A DNA stretch of 40,884 bases from Sphaerobacteraceae bacterium (GTDB lineage: Bacteria > Chloroflexota > Chloroflexia > Thermomicrobiales > Thermomicrobiaceae). Positions 9,201-16,649 of this stretch are shown here, one piece after another. Below the pieces are notes generated by a model. That model was given only the letters and a program-made list of their open reading frames with translations. It was not told the DNA's origin and made no database searches. The stretch covers positions 1-40,884 of the forward strand of contig REEK01000160.1 in assembly GCA_007695115.1 (NCBI GenBank), in the 5' to 3' direction. The translations under genes were made by a program, and so were the position numbers. Numbering within the stretch: the stretch's first letter is position 1; the number at the start of each line of letters is the position of its first letter.

Positions 9201-9649
9201 CCCGGTACGATGATCACTCCCGGATGCGGGTGCGCCAGATGGTCGAGCGGATTCTTGAGAGTGATCTGATGCAGCGAGCCAGATTGTCGGTGGAACTGGT
9301 GCAGGAAGTCGAATTCGGCTATGGGCTCGATGTTGAAGGCGGTCTGGTGCAGGGGCAGATGGATCTGGTGTTCTATGAGAACGACGAGATCGTGGTGGTC
9401 GACTTCAAGAGTGATCGGGTCGATGTCGATCAGATCCAGGCCAGGGTCGAGCTCAGCTATCGCGGGCAGGCAGCCGTCTACGCCTATGCCGCCGGCCGGG
9501 TGACGGGGAGGCCGATCCGGGAGGTGATTTTCTACTTTGCCGAGGTCGACGAGCAGGTAAGTATTCCGGGCGATAAGCTGATCGAACACGGCCGGGAACT
9601 TGCGCTGCAGGGAAGATCGCAGGATCTCGGGTATGACGTGATAGATTGA
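6242..9649 (+). CDS. addA: AddA/RecB-like ATP-dependent helicase-nuclease
   Basis: UvrD-family superfamily 1 helicase fused to a C-terminal RecB-type nuclease, 1135 residues; the motor subunit of the AddAB-like complex. Visible motifs in order: Walker A AGAGTGKT at 31-38; motif Ia FTEKAAAELSTRV; motif II VDEFQDTDP near 367-375; motif III LVGDPKQSIYRFRRAD near 406-420; motif V LLTIHAAKGLEFP near 738-750; motif VI RVLYVAATRAED near 811-822; and nuclease motifs ALHGAME, GQMDLVF and VVDFKSDRV near 1038-1060 followed by YRGQAAVYA. Both active sites look complete. Its ATG overlaps the AddB-like stop. AddA with an intact helicase plus nuclease, and AddB with nuclease only, agrees with the known division of labour. 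RecB is the alternative name, but no RecC or RecD is present. Confidence 0.92.
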   Translation: MSISETPLEPMDQAIRDRIRTEIDRNMCVEAGAGTGKTTIMVARVVEIIRTGRATIDSMVIITFTEKAAAELSTRVREALEKALRNTEDPQEQQRFDEALKGIYRARIETIHAFASSLLRERPVEAKLDPNFDVLDVLRADLSFDEQFRTWINEYLGGEREDLDTGDFRKALNRGLGIGDLRLVCDLVHGHRHMLPLKLPAVADPDVFAFRSFLLDEADTLRELSHSAIDRSDKGLLQIYRVLDFAARCERAGDDRERLERVILAASETSSTAGNKSNWDPPAYNTEQKAIRKQINEELKQIQQQLRSSALCAIMPLAQTFAQEYENRRRSAGQAEFEDLLIWARNLLRDELHVRRDFQQRFTCLMVDEFQDTDPLQVEIVMFLASDGQESKDWTTLAPTAGKLFLVGDPKQSIYRFRRADISIYEQVKTDVMGDSVELIQQNFRSVPEVISWVNDVFSTLIEREERIQPTYVDLQAFVKSTGQPALPVVAVNSLEPETKADDVRHEEARLLAGTIKLAVEEGWPVRDGSDGETRPATYGDVAILLPRRTGLNHYEDVFSEAGIPFRHEGGKEFFQRQEIRDLRACLRAIDNPGDTMSIVAALRSGAFGCSDQDLFDWRQAQRGFDYRHVPEEESGVVADGLRTLCALHDQRINLSLPEIVEQTIEQTSLVEFALTLPNGGDQSAANLLKMVDQARAFSSASGGGLRAFVRWTITSSETRSDESDAAVAESTDDVVRLLTIHAAKGLEFPIVALVNLNSDQGGQRGAQTVPLHWESRLELRIGSKDNRYETPGFEEAAAFEDRHSAAERLRVLYVAATRAEDYLILPVAAQREKAKGLLASLLGFLPEFDETSRGKDVNGVHVLDSFRLPPLERVGAVREPLTDELIAREQTDRETWAETRADLLERGNTSRRVVTASSQKGWERIETVETGAEETSADSPVERNIALQIGNALHGAMEQIDLRLHSSFDDTVRGLVDSAMDEARISRYDDHSRMRVRQMVERILESDLMQRARLSVELVQEVEFGYGLDVEGGLVQGQMDLVFYENDEIVVVDFKSDRVDVDQIQARVELSYRGQAAVYAYAAGRVTGRPIREVIFYFAEVDEQVSIPGDKLIEHGRELALQGRSQDLGYDVID

Positions 9650-9670
9650 TCAACTGATTGGCGGGTGGCG

Positions 9671-10480
9671 ATGAGTGGTGGGATCGAGCAGCTCTACGGT
9701 GAATTCTGGGGACCGGGTCACCGCCGCGCCAGGGAATTGATCCAGACCACCCTGCACCCTCGCGATGATGAATCCCTCTACGAACTTTTTGCTCAGACTG
9801 GCGCCAGCGCGGGTGACTGGGTCCTCGACATCGGCTGTCGTGATGCGAAGTACGCGATCGAACTGGCCCGGCGTTTCGGCTGCCGGATGATCGGCATCGA
9901 TGCCGTTCCCTACAACATTGCGATTGCCAGCGAACTGATCACCAACTGGTCACTCGAGGAGCAGATCTCCGTGGCCGAAGGCCGGATAGAAGACCTGCCC
10001 TACGACGATGCCACCATCGACCACATCTGGTGCCGGGACATGCTGAATCATGTCGATCTGGCGACTGGGCTCCGGGAAAGCTATCGGGTGTTGAAATCTG
10101 GCGGTCAGATGCTGGTCTACCAGACGTTTGCCGGAGACCATCTGGAGCCGGATGAAGCGGCGCGGATCTTTGCCGGTCTGTCGATCGTTCCGGAAAGCAT
10201 GTCAACCGATGCAATGGAATCAGTTGCCACCGACGTGGGTTTCGAGATAGAGGTCCGGGATGTGATCGCCAGCGAATGGCGGGAGTCCTGGATCGAGACC
10301 GGCGATATGACGATTGCCACCGATCTGCTGCAGATCGCCCGGATGCGACGGGCCGAGCACGAGATGGTCGAGCATATCGGCCGGGCGCAATATGAGGCCG
10401 AGCTAGCGGTACGCCTCTGGGCGGTTTATCAGTTGCTCGGCAAACTGGTGCCGGTGGCCTATCTGCTTCGCAAACCGTAA
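9671..10480 (+). CDS. Class I SAM-dependent methyltransferase
   Basis: 269-residue Rossmann-fold methyltransferase. Motif I is VLDIGCRDAKY, with a slightly unusual CRD in place of the common CGTG; motif II acidic residue lies in MIGIDAVPYN; the post-II region has GRIEDLPYDDATIDHIWCRD and motif III is RVLKSGGQML. This pattern places it with the UbiE/sterol or small-molecule methyltransferases. The substrate is unknown. The ATG at 9671 has GGGTGG before it; a GTG two codons upstream is the alternative. It begins only 22 nt after the addA stop and could be co-transcribed, but there is no functional link I can name. Confidence 0.86.
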   Translation: MSGGIEQLYGEFWGPGHRRARELIQTTLHPRDDESLYELFAQTGASAGDWVLDIGCRDAKYAIELARRFGCRMIGIDAVPYNIAIASELITNWSLEEQISVAEGRIEDLPYDDATIDHIWCRDMLNHVDLATGLRESYRVLKSGGQMLVYQTFAGDHLEPDEAARIFAGLSIVPESMSTDAMESVATDVGFEIEVRDVIASEWRESWIETGDMTIATDLLQIARMRRAEHEMVEHIGRAQYEAELAVRLWAVYQLLGKLVPVAYLLRKP

Positions 10481-10524
10481 GCAGCATCAACTCAAGACAT
10501 AATCAGCGAAGGGACAGCGCTAGT

Positions 10525-11478
10525 ATGGACATGGAGTTTCCACGAATCGGGCTGGATGTACCCGACAAGACCTCGGCGGCGACCGCGGTCGATTCAATCC
10601 TGCGGGCCGAGAGTCGCGGCGTGCCGATGGTCTGGTCGACCGTTGGCGGCGTTCGCCCGGACGCGATGACGTTCTTCCCGGCGGCGCTGGCCCGGACACG
10701 TTCGATCAAGCTGGGCACGGCGATCGTGCCGACCTATCCCCGCCACCCGGCTTCACTCTATTCACAGGCGGCGGCGATTTATCAGATGTTTCCTGATCGC
10801 TTCCGGTTGGGGATCGGGCCGAGCCATCGTCCGACGATCGAAGGAGCCTTCGGGATCGAAATGGGCCGGCCGCTGGCCCACCTCCGGGAGTATCTAACGG
10901 TTCTTCGTTTGCTGATCGATACCGGTGAGGCCGATTTCTCCGGGGATTACTTCAAAGTGTCAATCTCCGGCGGCACACCGGCCCCGATGCCGCTATACAT
11001 CTCCGCGCTTCGACAGAATGCGTTTCGCCTGGCAGGAGAAGCGGCAGACGGCGCCATCTCCTGGCTCTGCCCGGTGGCCTATCTCAACGAGACGGCGATT
11101 CCGTCCATGCGAGCTGGTGCGCAGGATGCCGGACGAGCTGCCCCGCGGATGATCGCTCACGTGCCGGTGGTGATGTCGGAAAGCCTGGAGCGCGTGCGAG
11201 ACGTTGCCAACCCGGTGGTCAGCCGATATGCCCGGTTGCCGTTCTACGCCAACATGTTTGCCGATGCCGGGTATCCGGTTGGCCCTGATAGCAAAGTGAC
11301 TGACGATCTGCTCGATCATCTGGTGGTCAATGGCTCGGTTGAGACAGTGGAGCAGCGCCTGTCGGCTATCCTGGATACCGATATCGACGAGCTGCTGGTG
11401 ATGCTGATCCCGGGCGATGATCCGGCCGCTGAAGAAGAGGATCTCTCGGGGATTATTGCCCGACTCGCTGCGAAGTAG
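10525..11478 (+). CDS. Luciferase-like (LLM class) flavin/F420-dependent oxidoreductase
   Basis: 317-residue TIM-barrel oxidoreductase of the bacterial luciferase superfamily. Family traits are RSIKLGTAIVPTYPRHP (early strand and the His-Pro), RFRLGIGPSH (the GxGPSH turn), the REYLTVLRLLI helix, MPLYISAL and the cofactor-side segment RLAGEAADGAISWLCPV. Many relatives in Actinobacteria and Chloroflexota use coenzyme F420 instead of FMN; the sequence alone does not settle which cofactor applies. ATG 10525 and ATG 10531 are both possible; a GAAGGGA lies upstream of them at a long spacing. The C-terminus is acidic. Its substrate is unknown. It faces the MFS gene tail to tail with a 33-nt gap and no clear terminator. 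Confidence 0.88.
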   Translation: MDMEFPRIGLDVPDKTSAATAVDSILRAESRGVPMVWSTVGGVRPDAMTFFPAALARTRSIKLGTAIVPTYPRHPASLYSQAAAIYQMFPDRFRLGIGPSHRPTIEGAFGIEMGRPLAHLREYLTVLRLLIDTGEADFSGDYFKVSISGGTPAPMPLYISALRQNAFRLAGEAADGAISWLCPVAYLNETAIPSMRAGAQDAGRAAPRMIAHVPVVMSESLERVRDVANPVVSRYARLPFYANMFADAGYPVGPDSKVTDDLLDHLVVNGSVETVEQRLSAILDTDIDELLVMLIPGDDPAAEEEDLSGIIARLAAK

Positions 11479-11511
11479 ACCGGCACCAGACGTCAGGTCC
11501 CGCCTCGACCG

Positions 11512-12864
11512 TTAGTCGGATGATTCGGGGCGGGGCTCACCTTCGAACTCGGTGGGATGCCGGAGATCGAACGACGGATTCTCCTGGCTCTGCTGGTAGG
11601 TATAGGTTTCGCCACCGACCGTGCTGGCCGGCGCAATACCACCGTAGCGACCAGGAGCCTGTCGATCATAGAGCCAGCCACCAGCGACTCCGAGGAACAT
11701 CAGAAGGATTGTAGCTGGCCAGATGATCCACGGGATGCTGGTGCCCAGCAACATGCCGGCAATGAGCGAGGACAACCCCCAGCCAATACCCCAGGCAACG
11801 CTGTTGACGGCCAGATAGCGACCGCGCAATCGCTCTGGCGCCAGGTCCACCACGATGACCATGCTGGTCGGCATGAAGAGCATCTCCCCGATCACGAAGA
11901 TGCAGACGGCGATGATTGGCAGCACGAACAGCCACGGCGAGAACCCGATGAAGGCAAACGACAGCATGAACGCAATCCCGGCCAGCGAAAGGGTGATGCC
12001 ATTCCGCCAGTTGGCAACTCTTCCGGCCACTGGTATCTGGAAGATCACAAGGAGAACGGTCTTGAAGGCGAGCAACGCGCCGATGAGACTTTCGTTGAAG
12101 CCTGCCTCGGCACGGAGATAGGGCGGCATGGCGACCTGAAGCTGCATCATCCCTGCGACCATAATCAGGACGATCAACTGGCTGAACAGGAACCGACGAT
12201 CAAGCAGCACGGCCCGCCAGCCTGACGCTTCGGCGAAATCACTGAAGCTGCTGTCCTGAGACGGTGCTTTCTGATCTGGCTTGATGAAGAACAGGACGAT
12301 TAGCGCAGCGGCAACACAGCCGACCGCGCTCACGATGTACATCAGACGGTATTCGGCGGCCCCTCCCCCGGAGATCAGCAATCCACCAATCAGTCCACCA
12401 AGACCGACCCCGACTGCACTGGCAATTCTCAGCAGGGCGAACATCCGCGCCGCCTGGTAGATGTTGATCATCGAGGTTGCCAGCCCGTCGGCTGCTGGCC
12501 AGAAGAGCTGGGCAGCTACACCGTAGACAACCATTACCAGGAAGAAAAGCGGGACAGAATTGACGAACGGGAAGAGGATCGTTGCCACCCCGACGCCGAG
12601 CATCGTGATGATGAGCATCGGTCGGGTGCCGATGCGGTCAATCAATCCGGCCAGGAGAATCGTGAAGATCACGCCGGCCACAGCGTTGATCATGATTCCG
12701 GCACCGGCGGTTCCCTCGCCGAAGCCTCGAACCTGCCCGAAATAGATGATGAAGAACGGTACGGCCATACCCCGGGCGACGAGCAGAAAGCCCATTGCTA
12801 CGGTCAATGTCAAGATCGACCGGGGCAGACTCAATGATCCCTGGGCAGCCGAAACCACGGACAT
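11512..12864 (-). CDS. MFS transporter (drug-exporter type)
   Basis: 450-residue major facilitator with 12 predicted helices, a cytoplasmic charged loop after helix 6 (around FIKPDQKAPSQDSSF) and a hydrophilic tail of about 45 residues. The loop between helices 2 and 3 has the family signature form GLIDRIGTRPML. A later loop LAPERLRGRYLAVNS echoes the same repeat in the second half. Such proteins are usually proton-coupled exporters of small molecules. The ATG at 12864 follows AGGTGATG at good spacing. It is transcribed alone. Its upstream region carries paired direct repeats (12908-12938) that could bind a regulator. Substrate is unknown. Confidence 0.9.
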   Translation of the reverse strand: MSVVSAAQGSLSLPRSILTLTVAMGFLLVARGMAVPFFIIYFGQVRGFGEGTAGAGIMINAVAGVIFTILLAGLIDRIGTRPMLIITMLGVGVATILFPFVNSVPLFFLVMVVYGVAAQLFWPAADGLATSMINIYQAARMFALLRIASAVGVGLGGLIGGLLISGGGAAEYRLMYIVSAVGCVAAALIVLFFIKPDQKAPSQDSSFSDFAEASGWRAVLLDRRFLFSQLIVLIMVAGMMQLQVAMPPYLRAEAGFNESLIGALLAFKTVLLVIFQIPVAGRVANWRNGITLSLAGIAFMLSFAFIGFSPWLFVLPIIAVCIFVIGEMLFMPTSMVIVVDLAPERLRGRYLAVNSVAWGIGWGLSSLIAGMLLGTSIPWIIWPATILLMFLGVAGGWLYDRQAPGRYGGIAPASTVGGETYTYQQSQENPSFDLRHPTEFEGEPRPESSD

Positions 12865-13214
12865 GGAACATCACCTGAACAATCCTGATTGGATACCAGC
12901 ACAGCTGACTGACGGATGAGCGAATGGCCACTGACGGACGGCTCTACTCTACGTGAATTCAACGATGATTCACAGGATGTGAGCATTAATCTGTAGCTGA
13001 CGCCAGCGCTGACGAGGCGTGGACAGGCGATTTCGATCATCATCCGCACCGACGGTGTAGCTCCAGCCAGATCGAGGGCCACCGAGTTTTGATATCGAAC
13101 TGTCACGTCCGTTGTTAAGTGTGAATAGAAATGTTGTTGTTTCCGCAGATACTCTACTCAGGTAACCATTAGCCGGGCGTAAAGACCCCGTTTCCGTTTC
13201 CCGGAGGTCCAGTA
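12865..13214. other. Divergent intergenic region without a gene
   Basis: 350-nt gap between the leftward MFS gene and the rightward PAP2 gene. I see no protein-coding frame worth calling; the 91-codon minus-strand frame across 12831-13106 runs into the MFS start and has no family features. It holds two 9-bp direct repeats (12908-12916 and 12930-12938), a 6-bp inverted repeat GTGAAT/ATTCAC at 12953-12973, and a GGAGG Shine-Dalgarno at 13202-13206 for the PAP2 gene. Promoters for both genes must lie here but none matches consensus well. Confidence 0.6.
12908..12938. repeat. Paired 9-bp direct repeat upstream of the MFS gene
   Basis: ACTGACGGA occurs twice, at 12908-12916 and 12930-12938. The start-to-start distance is 22 bp, about two helical turns, so both copies face the same side of the DNA. 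They lie 44-74 nt upstream of the MFS start. This is a possible site for a dimeric regulator; no adjacent regulator gene is present. Confidence 0.4.
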
Positions 13215-14120
13215 ATGGTAGATACGATAGTTATGGGTGGGCAACTGGCGGGTTTGCCAATCAACCTTAATCCGTTCGAGTGGTCCTCGGTTGGCTATCT
13301 CCTGGCAATCGCGGTGTTGCTGATTGCCCATCAATTGATGCCCCGTGGCGGCGAGTGGTATGTGCGGCTTGGCCGTGAAATTCTGCTCATTGCTCCTGCG
13401 GTGGTTATCTACTTTGCCATCCGTGGTGTTATTGTCGGGCGGGAAGACGCCGCGTTCACCAATGCTGAACACATTATGGAGTTTCAGACGCGGCTCGGTA
13501 TCTTTCACGAGCCAACCATGCAGGCCTGGATCCTCGGTTCGGATTTCCTGGTTCGGCTGATGAACTGGATCTACATCTGGGGTCACTGGCCCGTTGTGGT
13601 AGGCACGTTGGTCTGGCTAATCGTTCGCCGACCCGTGACATTCAGCATCTATCGCAACGCCTTTCTGATCTCTGGCGTCATTGCTATGTTCATTTTCGCC
13701 ACATTCCCGGTAGCGCCGCCCAGACTCATGCCAGATCTGGACGTTGTCGACACCGTGAGCGAACAGTCGAACTCCTATCGCGTGCTTCAGCCACCTGCAT
13801 TGACCAATCCGTATGCGGCAATGCCCAGCCTTCATTTCGGCTGGAACTTGCTGATGGGTATCGCGCTCGTGCGGGAATCGAGAAATCGACAGGTCAGATT
13901 CTTCGGTTATGTGATGCCGGCGATGATGTTCCTCGGGATTGTGTTGACAGCCAATCACTATCTGGTGGATGGCGTTGTCGGGGGCTTGCTCGTGGCAGGT
14001 AGTCTCTGGATCTCGGTTGCGCTGCTGAGGGCAAGAGGCTTCGACGTCTGGAATCGAAACAGGGAAGTTCTCGAACAGGTTGAGAACACCGAATCCACAG
14101 GCAAGGGCGCAACGCTATGA
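13215..14120 (+). CDS. PAP2-family (AUR1/inositolphosphotransferase-like) membrane enzyme
   Basis: 301-residue membrane protein with about six helices, belonging to the PAP2 phosphatase/phosphotransferase superfamily, in the branch that includes inositol-phosphorylceramide synthase-like proteins. Conserved parts are FPVAPPRLMPD, the C2 motif MPSLHF with catalytic His207 and the C3 motif NHYLVDGVVGG with His248 and Asp252. These enzymes either remove phosphate from lipid phosphates or swap phosphate head groups on lipids. The ATG at 13215 follows GGAGG. Its stop overlaps the next ATG (ATGA at 14117-14120), coupling it to a glycerophosphodiesterase, which suggests a role in head-group turnover of membrane lipids. 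The exact reaction is inference. Confidence 0.87.
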   Translation: MVDTIVMGGQLAGLPINLNPFEWSSVGYLLAIAVLLIAHQLMPRGGEWYVRLGREILLIAPAVVIYFAIRGVIVGREDAAFTNAEHIMEFQTRLGIFHEPTMQAWILGSDFLVRLMNWIYIWGHWPVVVGTLVWLIVRRPVTFSIYRNAFLISGVIAMFIFATFPVAPPRLMPDLDVVDTVSEQSNSYRVLQPPALTNPYAAMPSLHFGWNLLMGIALVRESRNRQVRFFGYVMPAMMFLGIVLTANHYLVDGVVGGLLVAGSLWISVALLRARGFDVWNRNREVLEQVENTESTGKGATL

Positions 14121-14833
14121 CTATCGATCATCCACTTGCCAGAATAACACCACTGGTCACGATCGCTCATCGAGCGGGGAACAGTATCGAATTGGCCCAA
14201 CAGGCGACAGGTGCGGGCGTCGATATTGTCGAAGCGGATCTCTGGCTCCACAGTGGTCGCCTGGAAGTACGTCACTCCAAGACGATCGGACCTCTCCCAC
14301 TCCGCTGGGATCGCTGGTGGATCAGGCTGTATCCCCCAACGTGTCTGGATCTGGAAACGCTCCTTTGCGAACTCGATCCCGAAACGACGGTGATGCTCGA
14401 TCTGAAAGGGCGGAATCCAGACCTGCCCGGAAAGCTGCTCGAGATCTGCCGTCGTGTACGCCCGGATCAGCAAATCCTGGTCTGTTCCCAGACATGGCCA
14501 ATGCTGGAGCAGCTACGGCATGAACCAGATGTCGCGGTCATCTATTCAATTGGAAACCGGAGACAGCTTGCGCGCGCCTGGACCATGCTCGAAGGGGAGG
14601 GGTGCGACGCTGTTTCAATCCACAGCGATCTGTTGAACCCGGACTCGATCCGGAAATTGCTTGCACGGGTTCCAGCGATCATCACCTGGCCGATCAACGA
14701 CCATGCCCGGCTGGAGCGAGTGCGCAGGCTTGGCGTAACCGGAATCATCAGCGATTCACTGGAACTGCTTGATGAAGTCCGGACAACGATGAAACGTCCC
14801 GGTGTGCAACCGCGCCTCGTTGACGCTACATGA
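14117..14833 (+). CDS. Glycerophosphodiester phosphodiesterase family protein
   Basis: 238-residue GDPD-domain TIM barrel that hydrolyses glycerophosphodiesters to glycerol-3-phosphate and an alcohol, normally with a divalent metal. Key residues are visible: His18-Arg19 in IAHRAGNS, Glu39 and Asp41 in VEADLW, His53 in VRHSKT, the MLDLKG strand near 94-99, and late TWPIND with GVTGIISD. There is no signal peptide, so it is cytoplasmic unless anchored by a partner. It starts inside the stop of the PAP2 gene. Its own stop overlaps the convergent Nudix gene by 8 nt. It is slightly shorter than many family members but has all catalytic positions. Confidence 0.88.
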   Translation: MTIDHPLARITPLVTIAHRAGNSIELAQQATGAGVDIVEADLWLHSGRLEVRHSKTIGPLPLRWDRWWIRLYPPTCLDLETLLCELDPETTVMLDLKGRNPDLPGKLLEICRRVRPDQQILVCSQTWPMLEQLRHEPDVAVIYSIGNRRQLARAWTMLEGEGCDAVSIHSDLLNPDSIRKLLARVPAIITWPINDHARLERVRRLGVTGIISDSLELLDEVRTTMKRPGVQPRLVDAT

Positions 14834-15320
14834 ACAGTTTCCAGGAGTCCGGTGTCGCGCCAGGCATCAGGTATTCGTAGTCGGTCTTGTACTCCAGCAC
14901 GTCGGTCCCACCATTGAAGACTTTGCCGGCGACATACGAGACGAGATACACCACATCGTCCCGTTGCTCGATCTCTTCCAGCGTCATGAAACGGGCGTGC
15001 TCGATCTCTCGCCCATCTCCTTCTGGCTCTCCGGAGAGATAGTCCATTTGCCAGATGAGGTAGGTATCGGTGCCACGTTCGGTATAGCGGCAGCGAACGC
15101 CGATGATCCCCCGCGGGACGGCCTCGATGCTGGTCTCTTCCCGAACCTCACGGGCCACGGCAACATCGGCGGTTTCGCCGGGATCGAGCAGCCCGCCGGG
15201 GAGCATGTATCGACCCTGGCTGGGGCCATAGGTCATGCGGACAACGAGAAGCTCATTGTCTCGAACGACGGCACCACCGACCCCGGTGGTGTTGCGTGGT
15301 TTCCGGGGTTGCTCGCTCAT
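14826..15320 (-). CDS. Nudix hydrolase
   Basis: 164-residue Nudix domain protein hydrolysing a nucleoside diphosphate linked to another group. The Nudix box runs from Gly43: GLLDPGE, seven residues, then REVREETSI. The usual glycine two residues after EE is a serine (Ser64), a tolerated variation. Its ATG overlaps the nadC stop (ATGA at 15317-15320), so it is translated with nadC. The pairing suggests a role in pyridine-nucleotide metabolism or clean-up, for example NADH or ADP-ribose hydrolysis, but the residues that fix substrate cannot be assigned by eye. It is not an NrtR regulator: no winged-helix domain follows. Confidence 0.88.
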   Translation of the reverse strand: MSEQPRKPRNTTGVGGAVVRDNELLVVRMTYGPSQGRYMLPGGLLDPGETADVAVAREVREETSIEAVPRGIIGVRCRYTERGTDTYLIWQMDYLSGEPEGDGREIEHARFMTLEEIEQRDDVVYLVSYVAGKVFNGGTDVLEYKTDYEYLMPGATPDSWKLFM

Positions 15321-16174
15321 GAACTCGCTCCGGTGTTGATCTGAAACTGCAAACTGATATCGATCGAAGGCGCGGAGTGCGTCAGCGCACCGACAGAGAT
15401 GAGGTTGACCCCAGTCTCGGCGACGGCCCGGACGCTCTCGAACGTAATACCGCCGGATGCTTCCAGAAGCGCCCGTCCGTTGACCCGCTCAACTGCCTGT
15501 CGCATCGTTTCCGGGTCCATATTGTCCAGCAGAACAATATCGGCACCGACGTCGAGTGCCTCGTCAAGTTGCTCCAGGCTGGTGACTTCGACCTCGACCT
15601 TGAGCGTATGCGGTGCAGCTGCTCGCGCGGAGACAATCGACCGGCGAATGGCATCGTCCCCGATGGCTGCCAGGTGGTTGTCCTTGATCAGAATACCGTC
15701 TGAGAGGCCGACCCGGTGGTTATGACCGCCGCCGTGACGGATGGCCGCTTTCTCCAGCAAACGCATTCCCGGGGTGGTTTTCCGGGTGTCGATGATCGAC
15801 GCCCGGGTGCCCTGAACGGCTTCGACGTAGCGTGACGTGACGGTCGCCACGCCGCTGAGTCGCTGCAGGAAGTTCAGGCTCACACGCTCGGCAGTCAGGA
15901 CGCTGCGAGCCGGTCCGGAAACCGTGGCGAGAACGTCGCCCGGTTCGAATTTCTCGCCATTGGCGAGTAGTGGTTCGAACGCGATTTCCGGGTCGACCAG
16001 CGCGAAAACCCGTGCTGTGACATCGATACCGGAGACAACGCCGGCCGCTTTGGCGCGAAAGGTTCCGCTCGCGGTGGCGGATTCCGGCACGGTGGCGATG
16101 GTGGTGATGTCGCCGGTGCCGATATCTTCGGACAGGGCAAGGCGGACAATGTCTTCAATCCCGAGCTGATGCAA
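15317..16174 (-). CDS. nadC: Nicotinate-nucleotide pyrophosphorylase (quinolinate phosphoribosyltransferase)
   Basis: Converts quinolinate and PRPP to nicotinate mononucleotide in de novo NAD synthesis. The open frame extends to 16294, but I start at the TTG at 16174-16172, which has a full AGGAG 6 nt upstream and gives 285 residues, the standard NadC length; the ATG at 16294 would add 40 residues unlike the family. Conserved blocks: EDIGTGDITT near the start, AERVSLNFLQRLSGVAT, IIDTRKTTPGMR (about 128-138), the RHGGGHNHR active-site run (146-154), IKDNH (163-167), and EVEVTSLEQLDEAL near the end of the barrel. No nadA or nadB lies in the window. The gene is coupled to the following Nudix hydrolase. 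Confidence 0.92.
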   Translation of the reverse strand: MHQLGIEDIVRLALSEDIGTGDITTIATVPESATASGTFRAKAAGVVSGIDVTARVFALVDPEIAFEPLLANGEKFEPGDVLATVSGPARSVLTAERVSLNFLQRLSGVATVTSRYVEAVQGTRASIIDTRKTTPGMRLLEKAAIRHGGGHNHRVGLSDGILIKDNHLAAIGDDAIRRSIVSARAAAPHTLKVEVEVTSLEQLDEALDVGADIVLLDNMDPETMRQAVERVNGRALLEASGGITFESVRAVAETGVNLISVGALTHSAPSIDISLQFQINTGASS

Positions 16175-16400
16175 TCCAGACTCCTGCTCTTTCACGACTG
16201 CCAGCAGGGTGTGTTTCACCTGTGCCGGTGGCTGATTGGCAAGGCAAAAATCTACTGGCAAGAAGTTTGCTGCTAACGGTAGTATTGGTGCCACACCTCA
16301 GGCACACCGTGCGCGACCAACGAACCGACTGTCCACCAGTGATAGTCCGTTCGCCCTCCGCTTCGACCCTGGTCGGGGCCTGGAAAGCGAGGCGACCGCC

Positions 16401-16649
16401 ATGAACGTAAATGCCACGATCGTTGGTATCGTGCCGTTTGAAATTCAGGAAGACCGCTACCTGACCATCTATTACGTGCACGATGATGATTCCGAGAACA
16501 TTCTGCAGGTGCGGCTACCGGCCTCCGCCGTGTATGCACACCCGCACCCGAACGATCGCGTGTCGATCCACTACGTTCTCGGTGTGGTGACTCACATCGT
16601 CGAACGGGAAGAGGCCAGCTCAGCCGGGACGGCGAAAGCCGCCGTCTAG
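16401..16649 (+). CDS. Small hypothetical protein (82 residues)
   Basis: I do not recognise the family. The frame is open from 16236, but the ATG at 16401 with GAGG upstream is the sensible start, because the protein from there is compositionally coherent while the extension is arginine-rich intergenic translation. The 82-residue product alternates hydrophobic and charged residues in a way typical of a small beta barrel (VNATIVGIVPFEI, YLTIYYVHDD, NILQVRLPA, RVSIHYVLGVVTHIV), with a short Ala/Gly tail. There is no signal peptide or membrane helix. Its TAG and the TAG of the convergent hydrolase share the four bases CTAG. Confidence 0.65.
   Translation: MNVNATIVGIVPFEIQEDRYLTIYYVHDDDSENILQVRLPASAVYAHPHPNDRVSIHYVLGVVTHIVEREEASSAGTAKAAV

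Noticed and set aside
11557-12225. 222-codon plus-strand frame opposite the MFS gene, and similar frames opposite other genes
   Set aside because: Low-complexity shadow with Asp/His/Gln/Arg bias; the MFS frame on the other strand is clearly coding.
12831-13106. 91-codon minus-strand frame across the MFS upstream region
   Set aside because: Overlaps the MFS start, has no family signature and no convincing ribosome-binding site.
13081-13214. Promoter TTGATA...TGTTAA for the PAP2 gene
   Set aside because: The -10 box matches only 3 of 6 bases at 18-nt spacing, no better than chance in this AT-richer stretch.
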